Shown one piece after another: positions 50,978-59,750 of a stretch of 64,000 nucleotides of DNA. The position numbers were made by a program, and so were the translations under genes. Every line of letters starts with the position of its first letter. The stretch's first letter is position 1. This DNA comes from Glaciecola sp964621345 (GTDB lineage: Bacteria; Pseudomonadota; Gammaproteobacteria; Enterobacterales; Alteromonadaceae): positions 27,979 through 91,978 of the forward strand of contig CAZUON010000009.1 of NCBI GenBank assembly GCA_964621345.1, read 5' to 3'. The notes beneath the pieces were generated by a model, which saw nothing but the letters and a program-made list of their open reading frames with translations, was not told the DNA's origin and searched no databases.

Positions 50978-52102
50978 GTGGGCATGTTTTCAAAAACCGA
51001 TAATCTCATCGGCGAAGCCAACTCCTTTCTCGAAGTGCTTGAGCAAATATCGCAAGTCGCCCCTCTGAATAAACCGGTGCTAGTCATTGGTGAACGCGGC
51101 ACGGGTAAAGAGTTAGTCGCGGCGCGTTTGCACTTTTTATCTAAGCGCTGGGAACAAAATTACGTTAAATTAAACTGCGCAGCACTAAACGACAGTTTAT
51201 TAGAAAGCGAATTATTCGGCTACGAAGCGGGTGCATTTACCGGTGCGAGTAAACGCCGAGAAGGGCGCTTTGAATATGCCGACCAAGGCACCATGTTTTT
51301 AGACGAACTCGCCAACACCTCTGCCCTCGTGCAAGAAAAGCTGCTACGCGTTATCGAATATGGAGAATTTGAACGAGTCGGCGGCACGCGGACGGTTAAG
51401 GTCGATGTGCGCCTGATTGCAGCAACCAACGAAGATTTGCCCACACTTGCTGAGCAAGGTGAATTTAGAGCTGATTTGCTAGACCGTTTAGCCTTTGACG
51501 TTGTCACCATCCCCCCGCTTCGGGAGCGTAAAGAAGACATACTTACTTTAGCTGAACACTTCGCAACGAAAATGGCACAAGAGCTTGATATGGAACTTTT
51601 TAGTGGTTTTAGTAAACGTGCAAAAGAGATCCTGATGGATTATCACTGGCCGGGTAATATTCGTGAGCTAAAGAATGTAGTAGAGCGCGCCGTTTATCGA
51701 AACTCACCTCATTTACCGGTACACGATATCGCTATTGACCCCTTCGAGTCTAAATTTAGGCCACAAGGCAGAACAAAAGCCCCCGCGCCCGCCACACATT
51801 CAGGTGTAGTTGCAAGCGCAATCAATAACGAGCCTGCTAGCAACAGTTTACAAACCAACGATGTTGGCCCAGTAAATACCATGCCAGCGGCGAGCAACGC
51901 AGATCTGAATCGCCCTTCAATTGAGTTTCCGCTGGATTTAAAACAGGTATCTCAAGACTTTGAAATCGATATGCTAAAACAAGCATTAAAAGAATCGCAA
52001 TTTAATCAGAAAAAGACTGCAGAAAAGCTATCATTGACCTATCATCAGTTAAGAGGATATTTGAAGAAATATAATTTGCTTGATAATAGCGATGTAGCCT
52101 AA
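50978..52102 (+). CDS. pspF: Psp operon sigma-54 activator
   Basis: A 374-residue enhancer-binding protein without a regulatory N-terminal domain. The AAA+ domain has Walker A GERGTGKE (38-45) and the sigma-54 contact loop GAFTGA (85-90). A variable Ala/Pro/Asn-rich linker (about 262-310) precedes the Fis-type DNA-binding helices (KKTAEKLSLTYHQLRGYLKK). It is about 50 residues longer than E. coli PspF because of the linker. The GTG start has AAGGA at proper spacing. Its TAA overlaps the sapA ATG as TAATG, coupling pspF to the sap transporter genes. Confidence 0.95.
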   Translation: MGMFSKTDNLIGEANSFLEVLEQISQVAPLNKPVLVIGERGTGKELVAARLHFLSKRWEQNYVKLNCAALNDSLLESELFGYEAGAFTGASKRREGRFEYADQGTMFLDELANTSALVQEKLLRVIEYGEFERVGGTRTVKVDVRLIAATNEDLPTLAEQGEFRADLLDRLAFDVVTIPPLRERKEDILTLAEHFATKMAQELDMELFSGFSKRAKEILMDYHWPGNIRELKNVVERAVYRNSPHLPVHDIAIDPFESKFRPQGRTKAPAPATHSGVVASAINNEPASNSLQTNDVGPVNTMPAASNADLNRPSIEFPLDLKQVSQDFEIDMLKQALKESQFNQKKTAEKLSLTYHQLRGYLKKYNLLDNSDVA

Positions 52103-53748
52103 TGTTATCACGTTTTCTAAGAAAACATGTATTCAGCCGACAAAGCGTAGGTTGGCTGGCTATAGTGTGTGCAAGCTGCACTTTGTTGTTTGCTTGCGAA
52201 AAGCAGCAACTTCATACCGTAAATGCGATCACCTTTTGTTCCGAAAGTAACCCAGCATCATTTAATCCTCAGTTAGATACCTCAAGCACTACCGCCGATG
52301 CATCGGCTCATCAAATATACGACCGTTTATTAGAGTTTAATCCAAGTAACGGCATCATCGAGCCAGGATTAGCGAGTAGTTGGTTGGTGAGTCGCGACGG
52401 CTTAACTTACACTTTTCAATTGCGCCGCGGCGTAGCCTTTCATAGCACCGAATACTTCAGCCCTACACGCACATTCAACGCCGACGATGTTATTTTTAGT
52501 ATCGACCGTTGGCGCAACAACGCACACCCATACCACGATATTGGCGGTGGAAGTTACCCTTATTTTGATAGTTTACGCCTTGATCAGCGCATTAAAAGCG
52601 TAGAGCGTATTAACGGTTATCGCGTAGAAATTACTTTGTATCAACCCGACAGTTCTTTTTTAGCAAACCTAGCTACCGACTTTGCTGTGGTGTTGTCTGA
52701 AGAATATGCAATTGAATTGATGATTCAAGGACAACCGAATAACCTCGACCGTTTACCCATTGGCACAGGTCCCTATAAGTTTAAAGAATTTAAACAAAAT
52801 CAGTATATTCGCTTCGAACGACATGAAGATTACTACCTAGCAACCGAAGGCCCTGACCAACTTGTATTTGATATTACTGCCCGCAGCAGCCTACGTATGG
52901 CTAAGCTGATTACAGGCGAATGTGACGCAGTAGCTTTCCCTTCACAAAATGACTTAGGTCTTATTGAAGATAGAAGCGACTTAACACTGCTTGAAAAACC
53001 CGGTTTAAACATAGGTTTTTGGGCATTTAATGCTAGCAAAGCGCCTTTTGACAACCCAAAAGTTCGCAGGGCGCTTACCCTCGCGGTCGATAAAACCTCA
53101 TTATTAGACGCCGTTTATTTAGGGCAAGCGACACGTGCTAAAAGTTTAGTGCCCTCTGCTTCTTGGGCTTATCAATCAAACGCAAAGGAGTTAGGCTACA
53201 ACCCTGTTCGTGCCCGAGAGTTATTAGATGAAGCCGGTGTCCCGTTTAACTTTACTATGGATATTTGGGCAATGCCGGTAAAACGCGCCTACAACCCAAA
53301 TGCGATGAAAATGGCGCAGTTAATTAAAAGTTACCTAGCAGAAGTTGGCGTTACGGTAAATATCGTCAGTTATGACTGGAATATTTTTCGGGAAAACTTG
53401 CGCCAAGGTATGCATGACACTGTACTCATAGGCTGGAATGCAGATAACGGCGACCCTGATAATTTTTACCGACCTTTGCTCACCTGTGACGCAATCCCCT
53501 CCGGCACTAATCGCGCCATGTGGTGTAACCCAGATTACGACGCGCTCATCGAACAGGCCTTATTGATTGATGACTTTGATACCCGCACCGCAATTTATCA
53601 TCAAGCCAATGCATTAATATTTGAAGAGATGCCGCTGATGCCCATCGCCCATGCCTATCAATATCAAGCTGTGCGCAGCAACATAAAGAATATGCAAATT
53701 AATCCTTTTGGTGGCATTCGCTTTGATGACGTTGGGAGAAGCGAGTGA
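52102..53748 (+). CDS. sapA: Peptide ABC transporter substrate-binding protein
   Basis: A 548-residue solute-binding protein of the DppA/OppA family. A long N-terminal signal ends LLFAC (Cys32), so it is a candidate lipoprotein. The mature part has FNPQLDTSSTTADASAHQIY and LEPGLASSW-like family segments, then ADDVIFSIDRWRNNAHPYH. SapA binds cationic peptides in Salmonella and Haemophilus, although in E. coli the operon has also been tied to putrescine export. It is the first of five sap genes on the plus strand and is coupled to pspF. Confidence 0.92.
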   Translation: MLSRFLRKHVFSRQSVGWLAIVCASCTLLFACEKQQLHTVNAITFCSESNPASFNPQLDTSSTTADASAHQIYDRLLEFNPSNGIIEPGLASSWLVSRDGLTYTFQLRRGVAFHSTEYFSPTRTFNADDVIFSIDRWRNNAHPYHDIGGGSYPYFDSLRLDQRIKSVERINGYRVEITLYQPDSSFLANLATDFAVVLSEEYAIELMIQGQPNNLDRLPIGTGPYKFKEFKQNQYIRFERHEDYYLATEGPDQLVFDITARSSLRMAKLITGECDAVAFPSQNDLGLIEDRSDLTLLEKPGLNIGFWAFNASKAPFDNPKVRRALTLAVDKTSLLDAVYLGQATRAKSLVPSASWAYQSNAKELGYNPVRARELLDEAGVPFNFTMDIWAMPVKRAYNPNAMKMAQLIKSYLAEVGVTVNIVSYDWNIFRENLRQGMHDTVLIGWNADNGDPDNFYRPLLTCDAIPSGTNRAMWCNPDYDALIEQALLIDDFDTRTAIYHQANALIFEEMPLMPIAHAYQYQAVRSNIKNMQINPFGGIRFDDVGRSE

Positions 53749-54776
53749 TTAAGCTTTTTGTTCGCTACATCAACCTCATGGTGGCCACAGTATTTATTTT
53801 GGTCTTTTTATCGTTTTTGTTGCCCTTTCTCTTCCCCGGAGACCTATTGACCAATGTGTCAGGTATTGTTGCCCAAAGCGAAGAGCAGCGTCTGGCGCTA
53901 GAAAAAGTCTATCATCTTGATAAATCGATTTTTCATCAATTTGTGTTTTATGTAGAGAGCTTAATAAACGGTAGCTGGGGGGTGAGCCTGAGCGATCAAG
54001 CTAACCTGTTCGCAGAGATTGAATCGGCGGTGCCGGCCACTCTTGAGCTGGTTGCCTATGCCATTATTGCTTCAATTGTTATAGGCATTCCAATTGGCTT
54101 TATCAGCGGGCTTAAAAACCATAACTCCTTTGATTTTTCAGTGGTGACTTTCTCTATCGTGGGTTATTCATTCCCTGTATTTTGGCTAGCCCTTATCTTT
54201 ATTACGATTTTTTGCTTACAGCTAGAGTGGCTGCCAATATCGGGCCGTATTGACCTATTATATAACGTGCCAATGGATACAGGCTTTGTATTTATAGACA
54301 TTGCCCGTTCCAGTATTGAAAACAAATCAGCGGCGTATATGGACGCCCTGCATCACATGATTTTGCCCACGACTTCTGTGGCGATTGTCACCACTGCGCT
54401 GTTCATTCGCTTTACGCGCAGAAGTATCATGGATGTGATGGAAAAAGATTATATTGTGGCGGCTAAATCACGGGGCTTTACGCAAAGCCAAATTTTCTTT
54501 AAACATGGCTTAAAAAACGCATTACTGCCAATTTTACCCATTCTTGCCTTGCAACTATCGACCCTAATCACCAACGTGATGATCATCGAAACTATCTTCT
54601 CGTGGCCAGGAATTGGCCGTTGGCTAATACAAGCGATTTATCAGCAGGACTACCCTGCTATTCGTATTGGCATGTTAGTCGTATCGTTATTTGTAATGTC
54701 TTTAACCATTACCATTGAATTTATTACTCGTGCCATTGACCCAGCACGTGAGCGAGCAGAAAGTGCAGCGCTTTAA
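53745..54776 (+). CDS. sapB: Peptide ABC transporter permease
   Basis: A 343-residue inner-membrane permease with six helices. The binding-protein-dependent transport signature lies in VAAKSRGFTQSQIFFKHGLKNALLP, which contacts the ATPase. A leading helix is followed by a periplasmic segment with DLLTNVSGIVAQSEEQ, as in DppB/SapB. It overlaps sapA by four bases, and its end overlaps sapC. It forms a heterodimer with SapC. Confidence 0.93.
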   Translation: MIKLFVRYINLMVATVFILVFLSFLLPFLFPGDLLTNVSGIVAQSEEQRLALEKVYHLDKSIFHQFVFYVESLINGSWGVSLSDQANLFAEIESAVPATLELVAYAIIASIVIGIPIGFISGLKNHNSFDFSVVTFSIVGYSFPVFWLALIFITIFCLQLEWLPISGRIDLLYNVPMDTGFVFIDIARSSIENKSAAYMDALHHMILPTTSVAIVTTALFIRFTRRSIMDVMEKDYIVAAKSRGFTQSQIFFKHGLKNALLPILPILALQLSTLITNVMIIETIFSWPGIGRWLIQAIYQQDYPAIRIGMLVVSLFVMSLTITIEFITRAIDPARERAESAAL

Positions 54777-55656
54777 TTTGTATCAAGAGGAGTATCACCC
54801 CTCGCCATTAATTAATATTTGGCTTGAGTTTAAGCGCAGCCATATTGCCCTTGGCGGCTTTGTGCTTTTAGTACTGTTTTTATGTATTGCCGTACTCGCC
54901 CCACTTTTAGCCCCTTACGATCCTCACTTGCAAAATACCAATGCTATTTTACTGCCCCCAGCGTGGGAGCCCAACGGTACCATTTCTCATCTACTTGGCA
55001 CCGACGGCCTTGGGCGAGACGTATTTTCGCGCATTATGTATGCATGCAGAACAACCTTTGGAAGCTCGTTACTGATAATCGCAATATCTGTTTTTATTGG
55101 TGTAAGCTTAGGTGCACTAGCGGGCGTGCTAAGTGGCGTGCGTTCAAGTGTGGTGAATCACTTGTTTGATTCGATTATGTCGATTCCGACCCTTTTAATT
55201 GCCATTGTTATTGTCGCAATATTAGGCACAGGGCTATTTAATGCAATGCTTGCTATTACCCTAGCGCTCATCCCGCAATTTGTGCATCAGACCCGTACTC
55301 ATGTGCGCAGCGAGCTACAAAAAGACTACGTGCTACTAGACCGCCTCGACGGCGCATCCTCAATGCGCGTGTTCGTTTATTCTATTTTACCAGGCATGGT
55401 AGAACTCATTGTTGTGCAAGCTACGATTGCACTGTCGGTTGCTATTATCGATATTTCTGCACTAGGCTTTTTAGGGCTTGGAGCACAAGACCCCACCATC
55501 GAACTTGGCGCCATGCTCTCTTTAGCCTTAGATGTAGCCTATGTTGCCCCCTGGTTGATAATTTTGCCCGGAATGTGCATCTTTTTAATGATATTGAGCA
55601 TTAATGTGGTGGGCGAAGGCTTACGTTCAGCACTTAGAAACAGGCTACATCACTAA
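54763..55656 (+). CDS. sapC: Peptide ABC transporter permease
   Basis: A roughly 297-residue inner-membrane permease of the DppC/SapC type. It contains LLGTDGLGRDVFSRIMYACR and the ATPase contact loop near DYVLLDRLDGASSMRVFVYS. The longest open frame starts at 54715, but a GTG at 54763 (reading MQRFNLYQEEYHPSPL) fits the length of known SapC N-termini and gives only a 14-base overlap with sapB. A GTG at 54748 is also possible. Its stop overlaps the sapD ATG. Confidence 0.88.
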   Translation: MQRFNLYQEEYHPSPLINIWLEFKRSHIALGGFVLLVLFLCIAVLAPLLAPYDPHLQNTNAILLPPAWEPNGTISHLLGTDGLGRDVFSRIMYACRTTFGSSLLIIAISVFIGVSLGALAGVLSGVRSSVVNHLFDSIMSIPTLLIAIVIVAILGTGLFNAMLAITLALIPQFVHQTRTHVRSELQKDYVLLDRLDGASSMRVFVYSILPGMVELIVVQATIALSVAIIDISALGFLGLGAQDPTIELGAMLSLALDVAYVAPWLIILPGMCIFLMILSINVVGEGLRSALRNRLHH

Positions 55657-56720
55657 TGGCGCTCCTAGACATTAAAAATCTCACGCTATATATCGATACC
55701 GGTAACACTACGGTAAAGGCGCTCGAGAAAGTTAATTTAACCTTATCAGAAGGTGAAATCAGAGCCTTGGTGGGCGAATCTGGCTCAGGAAAAAGCTTAA
55801 TGGTGCGCTGTATTATTGGTGCTATCCCCGATTACTGGTCAATAAAAGCAGACCGCATTACCTACGCGGGCCAAGACTTATTGAATATGTCGTACGAGCA
55901 GCGCCGAAAAATCATGCGTCGAGAAATTGCTGTGGTGTTTCAGGAGCCCACTTCATCTCTTGACCCGTCGGTAAGCATTGGTGAGCAAATTGAAGAAAGT
56001 ATTCCGCCAGAATTTATCGACAAGGGCTGGTTTTGGCAAAAAAACAAACAACGAAAGCAAATTGCCGCGAGCCTACTACATAAGGTTGGTATTAAAGACC
56101 ATGCGCAGTATTTATCAGCCTACCCTCACGAAATACCCAAAGACATCAGCCAGAAAATCATGATTGCGATGGCGCTAGCGTCGGAGCCAAAAATACTTAT
56201 TGCCGATGACTCTACCCGCGGCATGGAAAGTACCACCAAAACACAAATATTACGATTATTGGTCAAACTCAATAAAACGAAAAAACTCGCTATTTTATTT
56301 GTTAGCCACGACCTGTTAGCCATTACCAGTATTTCGCAGTCGATGACGGTATTGTATTGCGGGCAAACTGTTGAGTCTGGTCGAGTAAAGTCCTTATTAA
56401 AACGGCCTCTGCACCCTTACACAAAAGCACTGCTTGACAGCGCACCGAGCTTTCAGCTCTCACTGCCTACTAAATCACCGCTGGTGGCATTAAAAGGTAC
56501 TATTCCTACCTTGCAGAATTTACCTGCAGGTTGCCGCTTGGGGCCTCGATGCCCTAATGCGCGCAAAGAATGTGTGCAAGTGCCTGTGGCGCGTGCAATT
56601 CAAGAGCATACTTATAGTTGTCATTTTCCTTTGCACCTGCCAGAGAAGTTTTCAAAAAAAGCCTCGGCAGTGAAAGAGGCTAGCAAAGGCACAATGCCAA
56701 AAGAGCTACCTAATGGATAA
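55656..56720 (+). CDS. sapD: Peptide ABC transporter ATPase SapD
   Basis: A 354-residue ATPase of the Sap transporter. Walker A is GESGSGKS (40-47) and the Q-loop is VVFQEPTSSLDPS. The signature loop is degenerate (YPHEIPKDISQK instead of LSGGQ), as in E. coli SapD. Walker B reads LIADDSTRGME: the catalytic glutamate that follows the aspartate is an aspartate here (Asp185). The C-terminal oligopeptide-ABC region has GCRLGPRCPNARKEC. It may therefore be a weakly active partner of SapF. Coupled to sapC and overlapping sapF by eight bases. Confidence 0.92.
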   Translation: MALLDIKNLTLYIDTGNTTVKALEKVNLTLSEGEIRALVGESGSGKSLMVRCIIGAIPDYWSIKADRITYAGQDLLNMSYEQRRKIMRREIAVVFQEPTSSLDPSVSIGEQIEESIPPEFIDKGWFWQKNKQRKQIAASLLHKVGIKDHAQYLSAYPHEIPKDISQKIMIAMALASEPKILIADDSTRGMESTTKTQILRLLVKLNKTKKLAILFVSHDLLAITSISQSMTVLYCGQTVESGRVKSLLKRPLHPYTKALLDSAPSFQLSLPTKSPLVALKGTIPTLQNLPAGCRLGPRCPNARKECVQVPVARAIQEHTYSCHFPLHLPEKFSKKASAVKEASKGTMPKELPNG

Positions 56721-57537
56721 AATACTCAGGGTACAAGATATTGAATATACTCACGTAAGCAGGCGCGGGTTATTTGCCGCCGAGCAAAGTTTTAAGCTCG
56801 GGCCAATAAGCTTCGACATGCATAAGGGAGAGACCATCGCTATTGTTGGGACGAACGGGTCAGGCAAGAGTTTATTGGCAAAAGCCTTGGTTGGAGCAAT
56901 TCCCCTTCACGCTGGCAGTATTTCGCTTTTAAATAATGACGATGTGCCAGGAGATGCGGATAAAACTAAACAAGCTAAATCCGAAAGCGACATTCGCCGC
57001 CAAGATATTCGTTTAATTTTGCAGCATAATCAAGATGCCCTAAACCCGTCTTTATCGATTGGCAGCATACTTACCCAAACCTTATCTCTAAATACCAATT
57101 GGGGAGAAGCACAAAAACGTGAAAAAATAGAAGAAACGTTAGTAACGGTGGGGCTTTTGCGCGAACACTACTATTTTTACCGTCACATGTTATCAGACGG
57201 TCAGCAACAGCGCGTTGCACTTGCCCGAGCGCTTTTACTTGACCCTAAAATTATTGTAGCAGACGAACCTTTTGCCGCACTTGACCCTTCAGTTAGGTCG
57301 CAAACCATTAATCTTATTTTAAAATTACAAGATGAACTGGGTTTAGGCTTTGTGTTTATTTCTCATAACATTGGCATAGTACGTCACGTGAGCGATAAGG
57401 TAATGGTGATGGATAAAGGCCATATTATTGAACAGGGCAATACGTGTGATGTGTTTACTCAGCCTGAACAGCCTATTACACAAAAATTAATACAGTCACA
57501 TTTTTCGATGGTGGAGAAGCATTTTTCGAGGTTGTAA
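56713..57537 (+). CDS. sapF: Peptide ABC transporter ATPase SapF
   Basis: A 274-residue ATPase with a complete site: Walker A GTNGSGKS, Q-loop LILQHNQDALNPS, signature LSDGQQQRVALARAL, Walker B IIVADEPFAALDPS with its glutamate, and the switch histidine in FISHNIG. It pairs with the degenerate SapD on the SapBC permease. It is the last gene of pspF-sapABCDF, followed by a strong terminator. Confidence 0.94.
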   Translation: MDKILRVQDIEYTHVSRRGLFAAEQSFKLGPISFDMHKGETIAIVGTNGSGKSLLAKALVGAIPLHAGSISLLNNDDVPGDADKTKQAKSESDIRRQDIRLILQHNQDALNPSLSIGSILTQTLSLNTNWGEAQKREKIEETLVTVGLLREHYYFYRHMLSDGQQQRVALARALLLDPKIIVADEPFAALDPSVRSQTINLILKLQDELGLGFVFISHNIGIVRHVSDKVMVMDKGHIIEQGNTCDVFTQPEQPITQKLIQSHFSMVEKHFSRL

Positions 57538-57581
57538 ATGGATGGCTTGTTGCTTGACGCTAATAATAAGTTCACATAAAC

Positions 57582-57608
57582 AAAAAGCCAGCTTAAAGCT
57601 GGCTTTTT
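57582..57608. terminator. Terminator between sapF and the fimbria-like cluster
   Basis: A stem AAAAAGCCAGC / GCTGGCTTTTT with loop TTAAA, flanked by A and T runs, lies between the convergent sapF and DUF4402 genes and can serve both. Confidence 0.9.
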
Positions 57609-57651
57609 AATGACGTCGTACAAAACGCATTTAAACGTTTAAATGCAGTTT

Positions 57652-58266
57652 TTAGTAGATTACTTCCATGGTATAAGAACCAGAGTATGTGCCATCTGCA
57701 TATACTGCTGTCGCAGTAGCGTCAGTAGTTAACACACCACCTAGACTAAATCCAACTGCGCCTGTGCCATCAGTGGTTAAGTTAGGAGTCGTGTCATTGT
57801 ATAAAACACCATCATTCGCGCCACCAACTACAAATGTTGTTGCTTCAGCAAGTAAAACTGAAAAGGCTGGCGTTGAAGGCGGAGCAGTCGAGTTAGTTAG
57901 CTCAAAGGATGTTGGAAACTGGATATTTAGCGCAGTAAACGGTGCTGCACCCGTGATATCAAACAAACCCGGCGTACCTTGGGTCAGAATATTACCATTC
58001 GCTTCTGCAGGAGTCGCTGCATTTCCAAGCGTCATTGGGTTGGCGTTACCTGGAATTGTGACTGTTACAACACCAGTAGTTGTGCCATCCGTATCGTTCG
58101 CTACTTGAATGTTACCAAAGTCAATGGGCGTAGTCTCCACTAATGAAAATGCATTAGTGATTTGAATTGATGCTGTGCCCGGCGTAGTTTCTGCAGAAGC
58201 AGCGGCACTCAACAACAATGCAGATGAAGCTACTAAAGCGGTATATAGATTTTTGCGTTTAAACAT
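57652..58266 (-). CDS. DUF4402 surface-fibre subunit, probable major
   Basis: A 204-residue exported protein. A signal peptide ends AAASAE. The mature part is Ser/Thr/Gly-rich with beta-strand pattern and the DUF4402 features ETTPIDFGNIQV near the start, ILTQGTPGLFDITG in the middle and ADGTYSGSYTMEVIY at the end. DUF4402 proteins are pilin-like subunits found with PapD-type chaperones and ushers. Its end position behind a 179-base structured leader suggests separate, stronger expression as the main subunit. Donor-strand pairing is inferred. Confidence 0.8.
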   Translation of the reverse strand: MFKRKNLYTALVASSALLLSAAASAETTPGTASIQITNAFSLVETTPIDFGNIQVANDTDGTTTGVVTVTIPGNANPMTLGNAATPAEANGNILTQGTPGLFDITGAAPFTALNIQFPTSFELTNSTAPPSTPAFSVLLAEATTFVVGGANDGVLYNDTTPNLTTDGTGAVGFSLGGVLTTDATATAVYADGTYSGSYTMEVIY

Positions 58267-58321
58267 GGATATATCTCCGTTGCTAATAATTTTAAAACAG
58301 ATTGAAACACCAATGTGCTTC

Positions 58322-58372
58322 TTACTGCCTTCACAGAAACTGTAGATTTCTGTACCAAGGCAAGTTACTGCC
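58322..58372 (-). promoter_or_regulatory. Structured leader of the DUF4402 subunit gene
   Basis: A two-part hairpin lies about 60 bases upstream of the ATG. The outer stem TGCCTT/AAGGCA (58326-58362) encloses an inner stem ACAGAAA/TTTCTGT. The octamer TTACTGCC occurs on both sides (58322 and 58365, plus-strand reading) and could allow a switch to another pairing. It does not match a riboswitch that I know. Confidence 0.5.
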
Positions 58373-58445
58373 CTCGAGATATCTATCGGCGTGTGATATT
58401 TTCTCTTTAGATTTATTTAATAGTTAATTATTAGAAACGAGCAAA

Positions 58446-59252
58446 TCATTGAATTACTAAGGTTTTTTCAGCTATTGTTTTTCCTAAAAACTCGTAAATC
58501 CCCTCAAAACGCAGCGTAACTTGGCCTGATATTGGCGTTTTTTGATCCAAGACAATAAGCCTAACAGTTCGTTTATTGACCTCATGGAACAAATTTACAT
58601 TATTTAAACGCGCCACGACCTTTTCCTCACCATCTACTAGTTGCACGGCAACAACGTTTCCGGACACGCTCCATGCAGAGTCCTTAAATAACTCAGCATC
58701 CATCTCTATTTTACCATCTACGGTGCGAAGCTTAGCCTCCCCAATGTTAACCATAGCCTCTCCTACTCCGTTTCGCACAATTACAGGAATGGAATAACTC
58801 AAAAACATGTGCATTTTCATCGCAATGCCGCTGGTAGCGGAGTCACTGTCAACACTTAAATCTGGGGGGATCGCCACAAAACGCAAGTGTGAACGGTATT
58901 CGCCTTCAGGCAGGTCAGCGGGTTTTCTTAGCAATAACTTAATCACTTGACGTTCACCGGGCGCTAGGCTTACCTGCCTTGGCGAAAAGCGGATCAGGTT
59001 ACTGGCTTTGCTAAAAGCATCGGTTTGCTCTAGCTCAGTATAGGTTCCGTCTTCGTTTGCAGACCTTTCTACCCACTCAAGTCGATAATTATGGCGTTTA
59101 TCGCTTTGATTGATAAGGATCACCTCTTCGGTACGCTCCCTATTTTCGAATGCCACCCGAAGAGGCGCAACGAGTAATGCGGCAAATGCACTTTGCATTG
59201 CAATAATTAAAATAGCAGTGCTCAGGACCGTTTTTATAAGAATGGTCTTCAT
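58446..59252 (-). CDS. PapD-like periplasmic fimbrial chaperone
   Basis: A 268-residue exported chaperone with two immunoglobulin-like domains. A signal peptide ends QSAFAA. LLVAPLRVAFENRERTEEVI opens domain 1, and FSPRQVSLAPGERQVIKLLLRK is its G1-strand region with the alternating hydrophobic residues that complete a subunit. A cysteine-free second domain ends EGIYEFLGKTIAEKTL. It would hold the two DUF4402 subunits until the usher takes them. The ATG has AAAGGAGC before it. It lies between the minor and major subunit genes. Confidence 0.88.
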   Translation of the reverse strand: MKTILIKTVLSTAILIIAMQSAFAALLVAPLRVAFENRERTEEVILINQSDKRHNYRLEWVERSANEDGTYTELEQTDAFSKASNLIRFSPRQVSLAPGERQVIKLLLRKPADLPEGEYRSHLRFVAIPPDLSVDSDSATSGIAMKMHMFLSYSIPVIVRNGVGEAMVNIGEAKLRTVDGKIEMDAELFKDSAWSVSGNVVAVQLVDGEEKVVARLNNVNLFHEVNKRTVRLIVLDQKTPISGQVTLRFEGIYEFLGKTIAEKTLVIQ

Positions 59253-59264
59253 CTATGTGCTCCT

Positions 59265-59750
59265 TTAAAAGTCGATTGTAATTTGAATGTTGGAAGAATA
59301 AGTGGCATTAGCAAAAGTCAATGAACCATTGCCAGAGGTCGACACAGTTCCTCCCACCGGAATATCTGCACTACCATCTGGTCGGGTGAATACTGATGCA
59401 GGTGCGCTCAGGGTCGCTAAATCCGGATACTCGCCGGAAACAACTCCAGGATTCATGGTTGAATTTAGAATATTGCTAGTAATAAACAACTGCACATTGC
59501 CAGCAAATCCCTCTACTCGAAATAAACCCGGCGTTCCTCTTCGTAGTATTCGAATAGCAGGGTCTATGCTTAAATTGCCTAAGTAATCCATGCGTATAGA
59601 TTGTACGGAGTTGTTAGAGACAACCGCTATTTCGCCAAAATCTATCGAGCGTACTTCGGTTAATTGTGCATAGCTTGCGCTTGATACGAGCGCCAGAAAA
59701 AGGCAAATATATTTATGAAATTTACCATTTTCGATAAAAATCCACATCAT
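59265..59750 (-). CDS. DUF4402 subunit, probable minor or tip
   Basis: A 161-residue exported protein. A signal peptide with an extended N-terminus ends SSASYA, followed by EVRSIDFGEIAVVSNN, ILRRGTPGLFRVEG and a last strand LTFANATYSSNIQITIDF. These are the same three landmarks as in the 204-residue subunit, so the two are paralogues. The ATG overlaps the lipoprotein stop (TAATG), and the chaperone gene follows after 12 bases. Its place in the tightly packed part of the operon suggests a low-copy adaptor or tip. Confidence 0.78.
   Translation of the reverse strand: MMWIFIENGKFHKYICLFLALVSSASYAQLTEVRSIDFGEIAVVSNNSVQSIRMDYLGNLSIDPAIRILRRGTPGLFRVEGFAGNVQLFITSNILNSTMNPGVVSGEYPDLATLSAPASVFTRPDGSADIPVGGTVSTSGNGSLTFANATYSSNIQITIDF

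Noticed and set aside
58267..58445. c-di-GMP (GEMM) riboswitch before the fibre subunit gene
   Set aside because: The GEMM conserved blocks (GGxCAAAxCC type, GAAA tetraloop and receptor) are not present.
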